A stretch of 64,000 nt of DNA. It comes from Diploscapter coronatus. Lineage: Eukaryota; Nematoda; Chromadorea; Rhabditida; Rhabditidae. Positions 50,135 through 62,713 of this stretch are shown here, in pieces; positions within the stretch are counted from its first letter, which is position 1, and each line of letters opens with the position of its first letter. Below the pieces are notes generated by a model. It was not told the DNA's origin, did not search any database, and was given only the letters and a program-made list of their open reading frames with translations. Location: contig OZ038423.1 in assembly GCA_964036155.1 (NCBI GenBank), positions 6,153,249 to 6,217,248 on the forward strand, in the 5' to 3' direction. The position numbers were made by a program, and so were the translations under genes.

Positions 50135-53100
50135 CTAAAATTGGCGAACTTATTAAGGAATATCGTAATTCGGCGACTTTTTAGGATATAAGGAAAGCTC
50201 GCTAAAAATCTCATTTTACAAGGAAAAAAATTGAATTTTAAGATGGAAAGAAAATCTGGGCCGGCAGCGAGATTTCTCGAAAACTGATCAGATTATTAAA
50301 AGTATTATTTTTCCGGAAAAAAAACCCTTATATTATCATTCTCTAGATTCAAATTATTCAGAAAAAATTTCACTTGTCCATAGTTACTTTAGTTCCAAAT
50401 ATAAAAAATTCCCAAAAATTTCTGCATACCATATATTTCAGAAAATAAAAACAAAATTCCGGGATTACGATCAAAGCATAGAAAATAGCTGCAAATTAAA
50501 AAGTGCTTAAATTTAGAAGGAATTATGAAAAATTTTCTCGCTGCTCATTGATGCAATGAAGAAATGTGCAAGTTGTTTGAATTCAAAAATCAAATTGAAG
50601 AAAAACTTTGGTGATTTCGAGAATAACGCGGTAATCGAGGGAATGAATGAGTAAAGGAAATTACTATGAAAAGCTAGGCTAAATTATATCGTGATACATC
50701 ATTTTACAGGTGAGTTATGCTGTAAGGATTTTTGGAACGAAGATTTAATTAAGAGAAGTGAAATGGAATTATTGTTGAAAGGAAGTAAGCAAAGATTGTA
50801 TGATATAGCAGTAGCTAGCTAACCAGGTCATTTGATTCATTTGCAAAAATAAGATTTAAAAAATAACAACAAAAAAAAAGTTGGAACCAGGAAGCTTCCT
50901 ATAACGAAACGATTTTCTCTCGTGCAAATTCGTCAAACTGGAGCAAGGTGCAACGAGTGAAATTCATCCAATTTTGCGTGTTTTCGTTTTATGGATTTGA
51001 TGCTGCAAAAATTTTCATTGCGAAAAGCCGCAACCATTCACAAAATGGAAAGGAAATATTGAACTTGGAGGATGAAATGAAATGAATGAATATACGCTTG
51101 AAAAACTAACGCAATGATCAGATTCGCTAAGGGAACAAGGATATGAATTGAGATCACTGGATACAAATTAGGCAAATTGTAGAGAGGACTGCAAAATCTT
51201 ATTTTCCGAACAGAAAGATATCAAGAAATTGTAGCAGATTGCACATGGAGAGTAGGTGGCAGTTTACCGCGGAGAAATGAGTAATCACTACGGTAAGGTT
51301 AAGCGACCCGAGAGCAGTGGGCTTTGTTGATTCGATCAACGAGCCGACTGCTGGACTGGAAAGTTGCAAGCCTACGACCCACGACCAGAGGGTATCTGGC
51401 GCTGGCGAGGGGCACGCAATGGCGCCTGTCTGCCAACATCCCTCGGCATTCACAGAAGGGAGTTGGTGGCAACTGAACCGCGAACGTTCCAAACTCCTCG
51501 ATTGATTTTGAGGAATAGAGCAGACTCGACTCAGTTGCCACCGCCTTCCTCTTATGTAACCCAGTATCTGATCTGCATGTGCCATTCTTATTCCTCGCAT
51601 TGCAGATAAATTCGTTGTAAGTATTTTTATTTGCATGTTTATGTGGGCGGAGCTAATCGGGTTTGGTCAGAGTGACCCGGAGAGTGAGCAGAGAAAGAGA
51701 CGGAAAGGCACGCGAGTAGGCAATTCGCGTTCCTTGATCTCTACGTCAATTGATTCGATTTGTGTTTGAATTGGGGATGGGAGGGGAAAGTTGCGTAGCT
51801 CTGATTCGACAACACCTACACTTCATGTGGCCTTTCAGCCAGGGGCCCTCTCGCAATCAAGCACTCCCTTCCCTCCCTCCCTCTTTCCCTCTTACGTGTT
51901 CATTTCAACGACTCTCTAGCAGAGTTCTGTTTCTCTTCGTCTCGTATATTTGCAGCACTATTTTTACATTCCATTCGATTTTTATAGCTTCGACGCGACG
52001 ACTGCAAAAAAATCAGCAAAAGACTGCTTGACAAAGAAAAAAGTTGGGAAAATAAAGAACACTTGGAGAGATAGTAGGGGAAATGCGGAGATAAGCGAAT
52101 GATTCTAACGCCTTTCGCTCGCCGAAGCACTGCTATTATAGTAAATCTGAAAAGAGTTACGTTTCGATTCGCGACCAATGTTTTCTCACAATATTTTTTC
52201 AATTACAAATACCGCTAACTATGCATTTTCTCATCTGTTCTCCTGTATGTCTCATTCCCCTGTGACATACGGCAAGGGCCTCCCACTCTCTGGGCAAACA
52301 AAAGGGAACAACTCAAACCAACGTCAGCAGCTCTCATTTGGCAGGCAGTTTGTGTGGCTATCAGCCCCAGTTGCGGGCGTAATTCCTCTTTCCTTATCAG
52401 CCCGTTCAGGTTTACACGCTTCCTTGCCCTTCTGCTTATCGCTTCACAATTCCTTGCGCGGACATTCGCCTCGTTCATCGCATATCACTCGAATAATTGC
52501 CTCGAGAAATCACTCGTGTTTCTGTTTCCGCTGAAGTGGAGCAGTCTTCAAATCTCATATCCCTGACTCGCGATGAATTTCAAATTTCGTCTTTGCTTTT
52601 TGAACATCATTGCTCATTCACGTTTCTAACACATCACTCTCGATAATTTTTAAATTGTACACAGAACACGTGGTTCTGCTTACTACTATTCTTACCGTTT
52701 GTGAAAATTATATATCCACTTTCCAAAGCATTATTTATTATTTGATAGCAAATATGAATAATGATTTCATAAACTTGTGCAAACCTTGACGTGATACTTT
52801 GAAGAAATCTGCATATGTCACAATTTTACAAATATATATTCGTCATTTATCTATAAATGAAATCATCTTCATTCGATTTGCTTTTTGAAATGTTTAGCGA
52901 ATTTTTGAAAATAAAAGTGTTTATTCAAGATACTGATTGCGAATGTTGATAAGCCTTTGACTTATGAGATAAAATTTCTATTCCCGAATTTCCAAAATTG
53001 ACAAATTCTCAGCTTGAGTCAATTTTGCAATGTATACAGGGCATTAGAGTAAATAGTTTGGAAGCAATACATTTACATTTGTGAATTACAAAACTTTATT

Positions 53101-53201
53101 TTACATAGAAAAATATTGAATAACGCTTGGACAATATGATGAAAATTATAGTTATTTTTATATTTTACAGGCGTATAATAAAACCGATCTTTAATGTGGT
53201 T
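50135..53201. other. Upstream region of the EGR-type gene
   Basis: Exon 50134-49954 starts at an acceptor, so a 5' untranslated exon and the promoter should lie here. Two islands are GC-richer than the rest: about 51280-51560, with a perfect 12-bp inverted repeat, and about 52240-52480. Several overlapping reading frames on both strands exist there but none has splice or domain support. Confidence 0.45.
51643..51650 (+). promoter_or_regulatory. Possible EGR-type binding site
   Basis: GTGGGCGG matches most of the classical EGR core GCGTGGGCG. It lies about 1.5 kb upstream of the first recognised exon of the EGR-type gene, so autoregulation is conceivable. An 8-base match is weak evidence on its own. 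Confidence 0.25.
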
Positions 53202-56200
53202 TTAAACGATGTGGTCATTCAATTGGGACTGCTGCACGGCTTCATTCTCGTAGGTCGTGTTGACCGAATGAATCGCAGCAATTGTCAGGTTGTCAATCGA
53301 TTTGTCCTTCAGCAGTTTCTCATTGTCATCTGACAGATTCGTATCCCTGAAAAGTGTTATTCAAATTTTAAAAATATGTTGATGATTTCATCTAATGTCT
53401 TCATTGAAAATGATATTTTTCTAGTTGTGTCTTCACTAAATTAAAACAAGGATCTGAAGAGGTTGAAATTTTTCGAAGTCAGAATTAGATTTCTAATAAT
53501 GTCATTTCAGAAAATTATTTCGAGATGCTAAAAGTAGTATCTAATAGAATGATGCACTCATGGTGTTGAGCGCACAACTGACAATAGTTAGACAAATTGA
53601 TAGTTAGAATCTAACGAATGCTCTTACATTACAAAGGCATAGTCGAAGCAGGTCAGACAGCATGTGAAGCATCTGCCGATCCATCGGAAGAACGAGCAGA
53701 TCGATCGATAAATTGCTCGAATTGTGCGACAGATAGTTCGAACAATGAGGCTAATGAGCAAGCAGATCAAGACGAGAGCGATGACCAGCAGAACGAGGCC
53801 TGTAATCTGCCATCCTCTGTTGCTCTCGGGAAGATTGCTTCTATTCTGAAATTCGATAAATCGATATGATTTACGCGCGTGTTATATCAATTTTCGATTA
53901 ATATGATTCTCTTATTATTTGAAATGTCAAATAAACCAAGTACATAGATATCGAATCTGAACTGTCCAGATCCTGCACGATTGACGGCTTCACACGAGAA
54001 TCGATTTCCAACCCAGGCAAAGTAAAATGAGAATGTAACTGTTCTTTGGTCGGAAGAAAATCTGAAAACGATACATTGATTCCAATTATTTTCGTAACGA
54101 ATTTTGAATAAGCATTTGGGCATATTATTTTATATACTAAATGTCTACCGCATCAATTTCCAGGATCCGATTTCCAGGCTAGAAATCCACGGGTTCACAT
54201 CGAATTTCCTAGAGTAAAAATATTCGTAAAAATTCTCATAAAATTGTCCATTATTGTTTGAAAACTCATTTTGAAAATAATCTACCAGGAATACGAGGGT
54301 GTAGGCGACCCAATATAAGGACACTCAAGCGTGAAGTAACGCGATTCGGTCACATCAACTGTCTTTGGACGGTATGCAACGAATGGTTTTGTCACTGGCA
54401 TAACCTGAAAGAAGGCTATATATAGTGAGTATGGTGTAAAGTTGAAAATCTTTCTGTGTTGATTAGGAAAAATATCCAATAAACATGTTATGAACTTTTT
54501 TGTTTTTTTTTTTTAAATATCGCACTTGGAGAATTGTTATATTTACATCAATCTTTCATAGTTATCTTCGATTGCCAATGTTTCCTTTGACATTGTTAAA
54601 AGACATTTCCTTACATCAAACGAAACATTGGTTCTTCTCTCATATTTCCAGTCGTTAGTAGACTGAACCCGTTGACCATATCTGTCATATTGACTCATCT
54701 GTAACGTTTTGTTTTCCTTCTTATCATAGCACATGTAGATGCCAGAATCACTCAACTTGACATTTCTAAAAGGGCCGCTATTCATTAATCTGAAAAATAT
54801 AATAGCTACTTGAGTTTGAGCATAAATTTCCTCTCGGCTCGATCGACCATTTCTGTGACCATCAATTCTTTCTGTTTATCATTCAAAGATACCCATTCCA
54901 TATCCCTGAATGAAACTTTACTAGAAGTTTGTATTTTCTGTTCAAAGTCGCTATGAAAACTTCGGAAGGTTGAAAGTTTTAGAATTCTAATTGGGATACT
55001 TTTTCGGAAACAGACTTGAATTCCAATCGAATTTTCAAAGATATTTGACTTTCATTCTAACTTGATATTTTTCATCAAACTCGAACACACTAGCCATTTA
55101 AGTTCGATTTCAGGTTTGAGTTCCGAGTTCAAAATTCCATGTATTCATACCAACTGACGTCGTTTGGAATAATGCAAGAAATCTGCACATCGTCATTTTC
55201 ATAGATCATCTTGAATCGATTCTGTCGTCTTTCGACCAATTCCAAGCCCAAAGTAGTCTTGCTCTTTACGGAGAACTCGATCTTTGGATATTCTTGTCTC
55301 TCAGTACTAGCGGCTTCAATAATCAACTGCGATGTATCGAACTAAAGAGCATCTTGAGTCGTGAACGAAAGAATGCTCAACCTTCTTTCCTGGCGCGGCT
55401 GCCGAGCATTTAACTGCAAATTGACCCCGTGATTCATTCAGGAACAGATAATGCGGATCTTCCCTAAAAATAGCCACTTTTGTTAAATTCTCTAAATTTA
55501 TGATAAAGGTGTCGAAATTTGATGATATAAAGTTACACAACGAAGAATTTCGATGAAAATAGCAAATAAAACTCAATTCACGAATCTCTATCGGTCGAAA
55601 GATTAGCTCTATGAATTAACGATGAAGAGTTAAGCGAAGCTAAATTCGACGGCCTAACCTGTCATAGCTTATATCCCAATCGTAAGCGATACCTATTGAA
55701 CTGGATATATTCTCTAATTTACTACTGTAGTTGTCCGTCCGCCTTTGGTAATAACTATCCCAATAGTTGCTATGTTTATATTTCTGCACATAGTCAGCCA
55801 CATCTTCATATTTGTATGTCTGGTTATATTCATAACTACCGGTTCTAAATCTAGTTTCTGAATTATGAAATCATTTTTGAAATAACCTCCAGCTGTAATA
55901 TGATTGTCTGTCAAGAGTAGTTCCAACAGTGAATGAAGTTGCTTCAGGGAAGGACGTCTCAGCAATGCACACAATGTGAGGCTTCTCATATTTACCAAAG
56001 TGAACTTCTTTTGTGACAGAAATAGCCGTATCCTTTGAAAAGATTAGGAGTCGAGTCGACGCAGATTTACTGTTGACCGTTATCTGTGGAAGTTAATCAC
56101 TATGAAAGGCCTAGTTTCACAACAACGGTACTACTAAGTTATATATATTTTTCTCAAAAATCGCATATAAAAACGAAAAAGGATCTGCCTTATGCCATAT

Positions 56201-56850
56201 ATAGCTAGAACTTCATCGAAATGAATCAGAACCAAAGATCAATCAAAGCCATTAGCATTAATTTTTAATAAAAATTAAGCGAAACCAAAATTTTATTTAC
56301 AATTGAGCACTCACATTGAAAGTAAACATGGCCTCGTGGACTGCACTAGGATAACTATTGTTGGAACCTTTAGGGGCATAGTAATATCTGAAATGGATGG
56401 GTGTTCTTTTTTTGAAGGGAAAACTCCTACATTCCGGCCAAATTTTGTTTCGCTGTGAAATTTATTCTCCACTGACCAACACTATAAATATCGCCATTTT
56501 TCAATGTCTCGATGGCACGAGTGCCAGTCGGAAGATAAGTGTATTCCTCCAAATTACGTGTTCATCGTTAAAGTTCGAAGAAAAGCTCACCCTTGTCCAA
56601 ATAATATCGTTAACGTGATCACGAATGTAAGGCAAATTAATATATAAATCGACTAAACCCCCTTCTTCAAATTCGAGGTTTGTTATCTTCCAAAGAGCCT
56701 AGAATAAACTTTGAAGATTTGCATCACTTGATCAAAAACTACTTCGCTTCCAAATGTGAGAGCATCCGTCTTTGGTTCTCCCCTTCTGAAGGCATGTGAC
56801 TTTAAGACCAATATAACGGCAATTGCAAATAGGGATATTAGTAAATTCAT
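53202..56850 (-). CDS. Ig-domain single-pass transmembrane protein without kinase
   Basis: Complete model of 16 exons: 56850-56743, 56698-56591, 56546-56431, 56387-56315, 56083-55887, 55850-55693, 55639-55582, 55463-55382, 55341-55151, 54905-54810, 54789-54615, 54404-54286, 54208-54149, 54061-53944, 53845-53628, 53346-53202; 673 aa with all phases consistent. It has a signal peptide (MNLLISLFAIAVILVL), a divergent N-terminal region, then Ig-like domains marked by FAVKCSAAA, VQISCIIP with SDSGIYMCY, and YFTLECPY with NRFSCEAVNRAGSG. One membrane helix (GLVLLVIALVLICLLISLIV) is followed by a basic, Cys-rich tail (CFTCCLTCF, possibly palmitoylated) and an acidic end without a kinase. Probably a cell-surface adhesion or co-receptor protein; I cannot assign a named family. 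An acceptor-like ctag sits directly before the ATG, fitting trans-splicing or a 5' UTR intron. Confidence 0.85.
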
Positions 56851-58084
56851 CTAGATTTCTAAAAAAGAATTGTTGTGAAAGAAATTGACAGATTAGGTGC
56901 TGAACAATCTTGACGACTTGACAAATCGATAGCTATCACTTTTGAAAAAGGCTCGAATTTTCATGCAAACAAACTGATAAGAATTTGAACGGGGAGATTA
57001 GCAGAAAAGTTTAACAGATGAGCAGAGCAGATGATGAAAAGAATATCGATTGAAATGTTGACCATTTTAGATTCAAAAGTTAAAATTTCGCAATCGAGTT
57101 TTTTCTAACAATAAAAATGATAAAGTACGAAGTTGAAAAATGAATTACTTCATGAAGAATTTTTTTTATCAACTAACTTATCGCATATGAACGTTGCTAA
57201 TCACAGTGAATTTTCGACACAACTCGGCCGAAGGTATAAGTTATTCCATCAAATTTATCAAGATTTTATTTTGAAAGAATAATTGCAAAAGTTTTAAAAA
57301 TTCATCCTTGCGTAAATATTTTATTTTGAATGATTTTGAGCATTATTATCATCTCATAGATTAATATTTATTTATAATTCATCGAACTATTTTATTTTTA
57401 TGATTCATCCAGCCTTCTGACTCAATTATCAAATCCAATACTCGATCTGCGTCAGTAATTGGTCACTGATTTTTCAGAAATGCATTTCATCAAACCCGAT
57501 GAGAGAACTGTTTGTAAGAATTATCAAGCTAAAATAATGCGTATTCTAAGGCTGAAATAGAATTTTTGTCGTATTATCATATGAAAAATTAGCAAGAAGA
57601 AAGTAAATCTAACAAATTATTCTTAAAAGTTGACCAAAAACATTGAAGTAGTTGAATTCATATTTTGCTTTGTAATTATCACCGCTGAATCAAAATGATT
57701 GACGTTCGGGTGTTTAAAATGAAAAATCTGAGAATTCCATACTTTGAAAAAAAAACTGTTCCATTTCCAGCAATATTCGCTCATTGTTCCTCCGAATGGC
57801 CAACACTATTCCCTCTTTTTTGTCTACAATATAAGATTGCCAAGAAAATTTTGGTCAAACGTACTTTTCTTTTCGTAGCTTGGAGTGCAATTTCTGGCAT
57901 TGACTTTCTGTTCTACTCCTTTAATGATTTATTGTCCAATTCCTCGCATTGTCGCATCATTTTATCAAATTGTCAAATCATTCTTGTCTGCTTACGATGA
58001 ATTCACACAATGTAGAGTCACAAATTACTAATCACACTGTCATTTTTCCGATTTGATATCGCGCCCGATTGCCAATAGCTTTCG
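56851..58084. other. Intergenic region
   Basis: AT-rich, with no supported exon on either strand. A plus-strand reading frame at 57695-58000 has no start context, splice sites or recognisable domain. Confidence 0.4.
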
Positions 58085-58092
58085 TATATAAG
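58085..58092 (+). promoter_or_regulatory. TATA box of the small secreted peptide gene
   Basis: TATATAAG lies 61 bases before the start codon at 58153, leaving about 30 bases to a start site and a short 5' leader. Strong TATA boxes are typical of highly expressed small secreted-protein genes. Confidence 0.55.
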
Positions 58093-58152
58093 ATCGTCTT
58101 CTTAGACCTTTTTCCAACACATTTTTTCGCTTCATTCTCCAATTTATCTAAA

Positions 58153-58539
58153 ATGTTCAAACTGCTCATTCTTCTGATCGTCGCCATCCTCGCTGCTGCA
58201 GTCAGTGCCGGATATTACAATCCACCTGTAAGTTATCTTCACAAAATCATTGGATGTTTCCTTTTTTATGAAAAAATATGTGCCATTTTCATAAAAATCG
58301 TGAATTTTGTTCTCAAGATAGTGAGAAAAATAGCCCGCCCTACTTATAAAAAGAAAATACTTCGTCAAGTTTATATGCAGCAATATTACAAAGTTATGAT
58401 ATTTGAATAGGCTTGGAAATTTACCCTAAAATTATAAATCCGCATTTTTCAGCCGCCACCTTCATATGGATACTCGAGCGGCGGGGGATCATATGGAGGA
58501 ATGCCTTTCCAGCAAACTAACTATTACGGAAGAAAATGA
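58153..58539 (+). CDS. Small secreted Gly/Tyr-rich peptide (53 aa)
   Basis: Exons 58153-58227 and 58453-58539, split by a phase-0 intron with gtaagt and ttttcag. The precursor has a classic signal peptide (MFKLLILLIVAILAAAVSAG). The mature part is about 34 residues, rich in Gly, Tyr, Pro and Ser (GYYNPP, SSGGGSYGG) and ends NYYGRK. The final Gly-Arg-Lys could be trimmed and amidated as in neuropeptides. The make-up resembles nematode caenacin/NLP-type antimicrobial or neuropeptide-like proteins, or a small cuticle-associated peptide. Function is inferred from composition only. Confidence 0.8.
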
Positions 58540-58925
58540 ACACCGACAAATCATAAAAGCCTAGAATAACAAATTTGTCATTCTATTTTACAATCGAAAT
58601 TTATCTCGGCATTTTTTTTGTAAATTACCAAAATTTATTCTAAATAATAAATGATTATAATTTGTAAAATTTGTAGAAATAATAGAACATATTCTGATTA
58701 GTAAACACAATGCCGCATTCGTGAAGATTTATGAAAATCAATGCTACTGGAAGAAAATGTTTTTTTTTGCTTTTTTAAATTATCAACATGAATAGCTTTA
58801 TTAGAAGAAAAGTGACTTTATACAATTGAACTGAACTCGGCTGATTTTTTTGTTTTTAAATTTGAGTTTCCTTTATAATGCCGATGTTCGTGAATAACTT
58901 GAATGTATTTTACATCTTATACAAT

Positions 58926-61900
58926 TTAGCATCTCCCACAAGAGTGATTGCAGTAGCCCTGAAAAAAGGATAAACTTATCAGTAGTCATCTTAAAGCAGT
59001 AGCCGACCCCACCTAGTGGGAACCAGAGCCGTCCAGAAATTGTTTATGTTCTGTTTTTTGTTGTTTTCTGTCGATTTTTGATCATTTTCTGTCTCCGTTT
59101 ATTTTCCGAAATTCAAAAAACCCGCTTCTGGACGGCCCTGATGGGAATCAGGCTAGGAAAAAAGTAGTCTGTTAAAGCAATCTTACCTGCATCCAGCTTT
59201 CTCCGCATTTCCCCCAAGAAACTTGCTGATTACAGGAAAAATTAGAGTCTGGTGCGATGTCGGTACAGGCATTCCTTTAAAAAAATTATTATTATCTAAA
59301 AAGTAGTCATACCCGCAGCGTCCACAGCTCAAATCGCAATGTCCTTGCATCCTATGATTAAAGAATGTATATATTCGTTAATAAATATTTGTTCATACCA
59401 TGATTCATTGCATTTTCCAAATCCAGCTTGCTGTTGGCACGTGTAAGAACCATCAGGAGGAACGTCAGTGCAACCGCTTGGTGGAACGGAAGTTGGTGGT
59501 GGACTGGTGCTGTTGCTACCACCGCTGAAAAGAAACGTCTATTAAAAAAATCTTGTGAATTTACCTTCCATCACATCGCTTACAACTCATGCAGCAGTAG
59601 CCCTGAACCTTTCAGTGAATGACCAGATAAAATATTGTTGAAGTTTTCAGTTATGGGAATATCGGGAAGCAAAATTAGGAAAGAGCAAACGGTAAAAGTA
59701 AGGGGAAATTGTATGAGGAAAGGCAATTTCCGACATTCCGACAAATAGTAGCCTCCAAGACAAAGTATCTATGAACCTGCATCCAGCTCTCTCCACACTT
59801 CCCCCAGAGGGCCTGATTGTCACAACTATATTCTAGCGCTGTTGGCGGCCTAACGTCGGTGTTACAATTGCTGCCGGTACATCCCGATGAAGGTGGAGCT
59901 GCGTTGCATTCGTCATCATATGTGACGTTAGCATTCTGACAGTTTCCATTGCAGCCGAGGGCATCCATAGTTTTCTGTAAATCATGATTGTCCGAAGTTT
60001 AAATTTTGGTAAATTATGTACCAGAAACAAAATTGGATAGGAATTAAGAAGTCCGGAAAGATCTAACAAGGAAAAGGTTCCGAAGTGTTAATGGCCAAAC
60101 TGACCAAATTTAGTCTTAAAACTTTTCTCTCATCTTAAAAAGTATATTGGTAAAGTTTTACCGGCTGATATTGCACTTTTACCTAGATTATGGATAAAAT
60201 AGGTAACTCCTATAGTTAAGGACTGATCTTGAAAGCTCGTAACTTTTTATCTGTGCACTGTATTATTTTGATATGGTTCTTTTGACATAAGTACTCAGTT
60301 TGGTCTCCTCTTTCGATTAATATTATTTTGGGGACATTTCGGTGAAACTCGAATTGTTCGAACTTTTCACGCCAGAGGGTAGATCTGTGAAAATAGATAC
60401 TAATCGAGAGAGGAGGTCTAGCTGAATATTTTTATCAAAAGAACAATGTCAAAATAATGCACGGATAAAGAGCTATGAACTTTTAAAGTTTAAAACCTTG
60501 TAGATTTTCGACCTATCTTTACCCATAACTTGGGTAAAAGTACATATCAGTCAGTAAAACTTTATCAATACACCTTTAAGATGAGAGGAAAATTTTAAGA
60601 CCAAATTTGGCCAGTCTGGTGATTAGCACTTCGGAACCTCGTAAATCAAACTTCAAACCCATACTGCAGACTATCTTCATCATACTGTAGTGGTGGATGA
60701 CGTTATTTTACCTGATTAACATCCAGCCATTCTCCAGTGACACAAGAGCAATAGCTTCCTCCCCACATGCAACACTTTGCGACGTTCTTTGGATGGTTGC
60801 TTGGACAGGAGTCCATTTCCTGCGTCTAAATCATGAAATTTGGATAAAATCATGATATTTTTTGTTAAACCGGAATTCCGTTGACACAAATCTTCCGGCC
60901 GCAGGTGGGATGACAGGCTGGGTTGTACGGTCCATCACAGACTGGGAGATTGCAGTTGAAGCACTTGTTGCGGTCATCAGAAGTCAGAACGCGGCCATCA
61001 ATATCATAGCTGAACGAATCGTTAAGAGCTATTCCACGAATAACTATAAAAAGGGTTCGGATAATTGCAAAAGTCTCTTGAATCCGAACCAAACCCATAT
61101 GGTGGATACATCCATGGGCTCTAACCACAAAAATGGGGAGATCAGGCCCCGCCTCCTCAAGTGTGGGAGGCTAGGTGGGGGTCAAAGTTGAGCATTTTCA
61201 CGATTTAACTGCAAACAGGAAGTACAAAGAAAACTTTTTTGCTATGAAAGATTTTCGAAAAATTTAAAAAGGATGAACATAACCATGGAATGTACTTTCT
61301 AAAAATATAGTGGTTTAGGGGGGTCAGCCACTTGTTTGGGGCTGGAGGAGGTTCCGAAGTCAAAAGTGTAAAAAATGAAAGTTTCAAAAACATGCATATT
61401 TTGCAGAAAATTGACCATAGCTCGAAAATTTTATTATTTGTTGGTAAAATTTGATTTCATATTCGGATTCTTCAGATAAAATTACACTAATATCAGTCAT
61501 AAAATCGATAAGTTAGGTATGATCACACTCACTTCACTATTGCACCAAAGTTGTTGACCCAAATACCGAAATTTCAATGTTGAGGGTTAGATCCTACAAC
61601 ATGTATACCAATCGATAGAGCTCACCAAACTGAGCAACTTTTGTGAAGACACCTCATGGTTATCTATTATGGTATGTGTGGTATAGAGGTTTAAATGGGT
61701 CTAACCATGAAAATGACAAGTTTTTAAAAATTCATAACTTTTATGAAATAAAACAAAATCGAAAAATCTTTTGGAGATATAGCAGATTAAGGGCAATACT
61801 TCGTTTTTGCTTCCTAGAGTACCCCACTACCACTTTACCATGTTATTATATGGGTCCATAGTATACCACCCATATGGGTTTGGTTCAGATTCAAGAGGCT

Positions 61901-62713
61901 TTTGCAATTGTCCAGACCCCCTTGTCAGTTGTTCGGTTATTTATCGAACGTCTCTTAATTAGAAATTGTGATACTCTTCATTAACTCTGAAAAGAGTTTT
62001 GTCTTGGGGGAGGATAGAGGCGCTGATACGAATCTCGAGGTTAAAGAAGTGCAAAAAAGGATTAACGTTGACGAGAACGCAAAGGACGAGGAGAAAAACA
62101 TATCGCAATATCCTTCTTCCGATAGATAGAGGAAAGGGCTTCTCTTGGATAATGGACTATCACATCTTGGCTTACGAATTGCAGTATGCTCGATATTGCG
62201 AATTGGATGCGGTCTGATATGCCGGCTTCTCGTCACAGGGACACTTTCTCATCGGGGCAGAGCAGTAGAGCCAGCCACCTGGGTCGCATCCCTGGTGTTG
62301 ATCGCATTCAGAACTTGTGATGTCGCTGCCCCACGTCGTGATCGTCATTCCTGGAGTATTTTATAAATATTGAAAGAAGACTTATCAATTCGTCTGAATG
62401 TACATAACAGTGCACAGAAATTCCACGCATACATTTTCAGGATACCGTTAGCAGGGACGAAGTGGAATTTGATTTCAGAAATCGAAATAGAAATTTGTAC
62501 AGTGAAAATTTCGACTGAGGGAACGACTTTTTGATCTTCATAAATTTTCATAATCGTAATCAAGGTAAGAGTTTTTTAATATTTTTAGGACAAAGCGAGA
62601 TCAGAGTTCTTTTTTCATATTTCACATTAGTCATATGAGTATGATAATCTTTAAAGTTTCTTACCTGCTCTAACGAAAACTGGAGCAGCCAGAAGGAGGG
62701 CTAGACTATGCAT
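58926..62713 (-). CDS. Secreted Cys-rich protein with three ShK (SXC) domains
   Basis: Exons: 62713-62665 (signal peptide MHSLALLLAAPVFVRA), 62350-62176, 61009-60871, 60825-60712, 59974-59777, 59602-59565, 59524-59399, 59351-59313, 59274-59187, 58958-58926; 332 aa with consistent phases. The N-terminal half has Cys-rich segments of unassigned type (CDPGGWLYC, CFNCNLPVC, KCCMWGGSYCSC). The C-terminal half has three ShK-like six-cysteine domains, each split by one intron after the conserved ESWMQ or ESW and ending SCKRC, SCGRC and SCGRC. ShK domains are common in nematode secreted and surface-coat proteins, where they often modulate K+ channels or mark extracellular enzymes. No enzyme domain is visible, and no specific activity can be claimed. 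Confidence 0.88.
59024..59140. mobile_element. 117-bp hAT-like MITE
   Basis: Starts CAGAGCCGTCCAGAA and ends TTCTGGACGGCCCTG. CAGRG tips are typical of hAT elements. Flanking 8-mers gtgggaac (59016-59023) and atgggaat (59141-59148) agree at six of eight bases, as an aged 8-bp target duplication would. It lies in the last intron of the ShK gene. Confidence 0.7.
60075..60639. mobile_element. 565-bp inverted-repeat element in an ShK-gene intron
   Basis: The left tip aggttccgaagtgttaatgg matches the reverse complement of the right tip (aggttccgaagtgctaat...). Similarity continues inward with interruptions, e.g. the tcatctta block near both ends. No coding capacity and no clear target duplication. 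It occupies most of the intron 59975-60711. Confidence 0.7.
61051..61923. mobile_element. 870-bp inverted-repeat element in an ShK-gene intron
   Basis: Terminal inverted repeats of about 55 nt share aattgcaaaag, ctcttgaat and gaaccaaacccatatgg with a few mismatches. The internal sequence has further weak inverted similarity (gggctctaaccac versus gggtctaaccatg). No transposase is visible. It lies in the intron 61010-62175. Confidence 0.65.

Noticed and set aside
51199..51636. 145-aa minus-strand frame and overlapping frames on both strands
   Set aside because: Openness on several frames follows from higher GC content; no splice consistency with the EGR exons and no recognisable domain.
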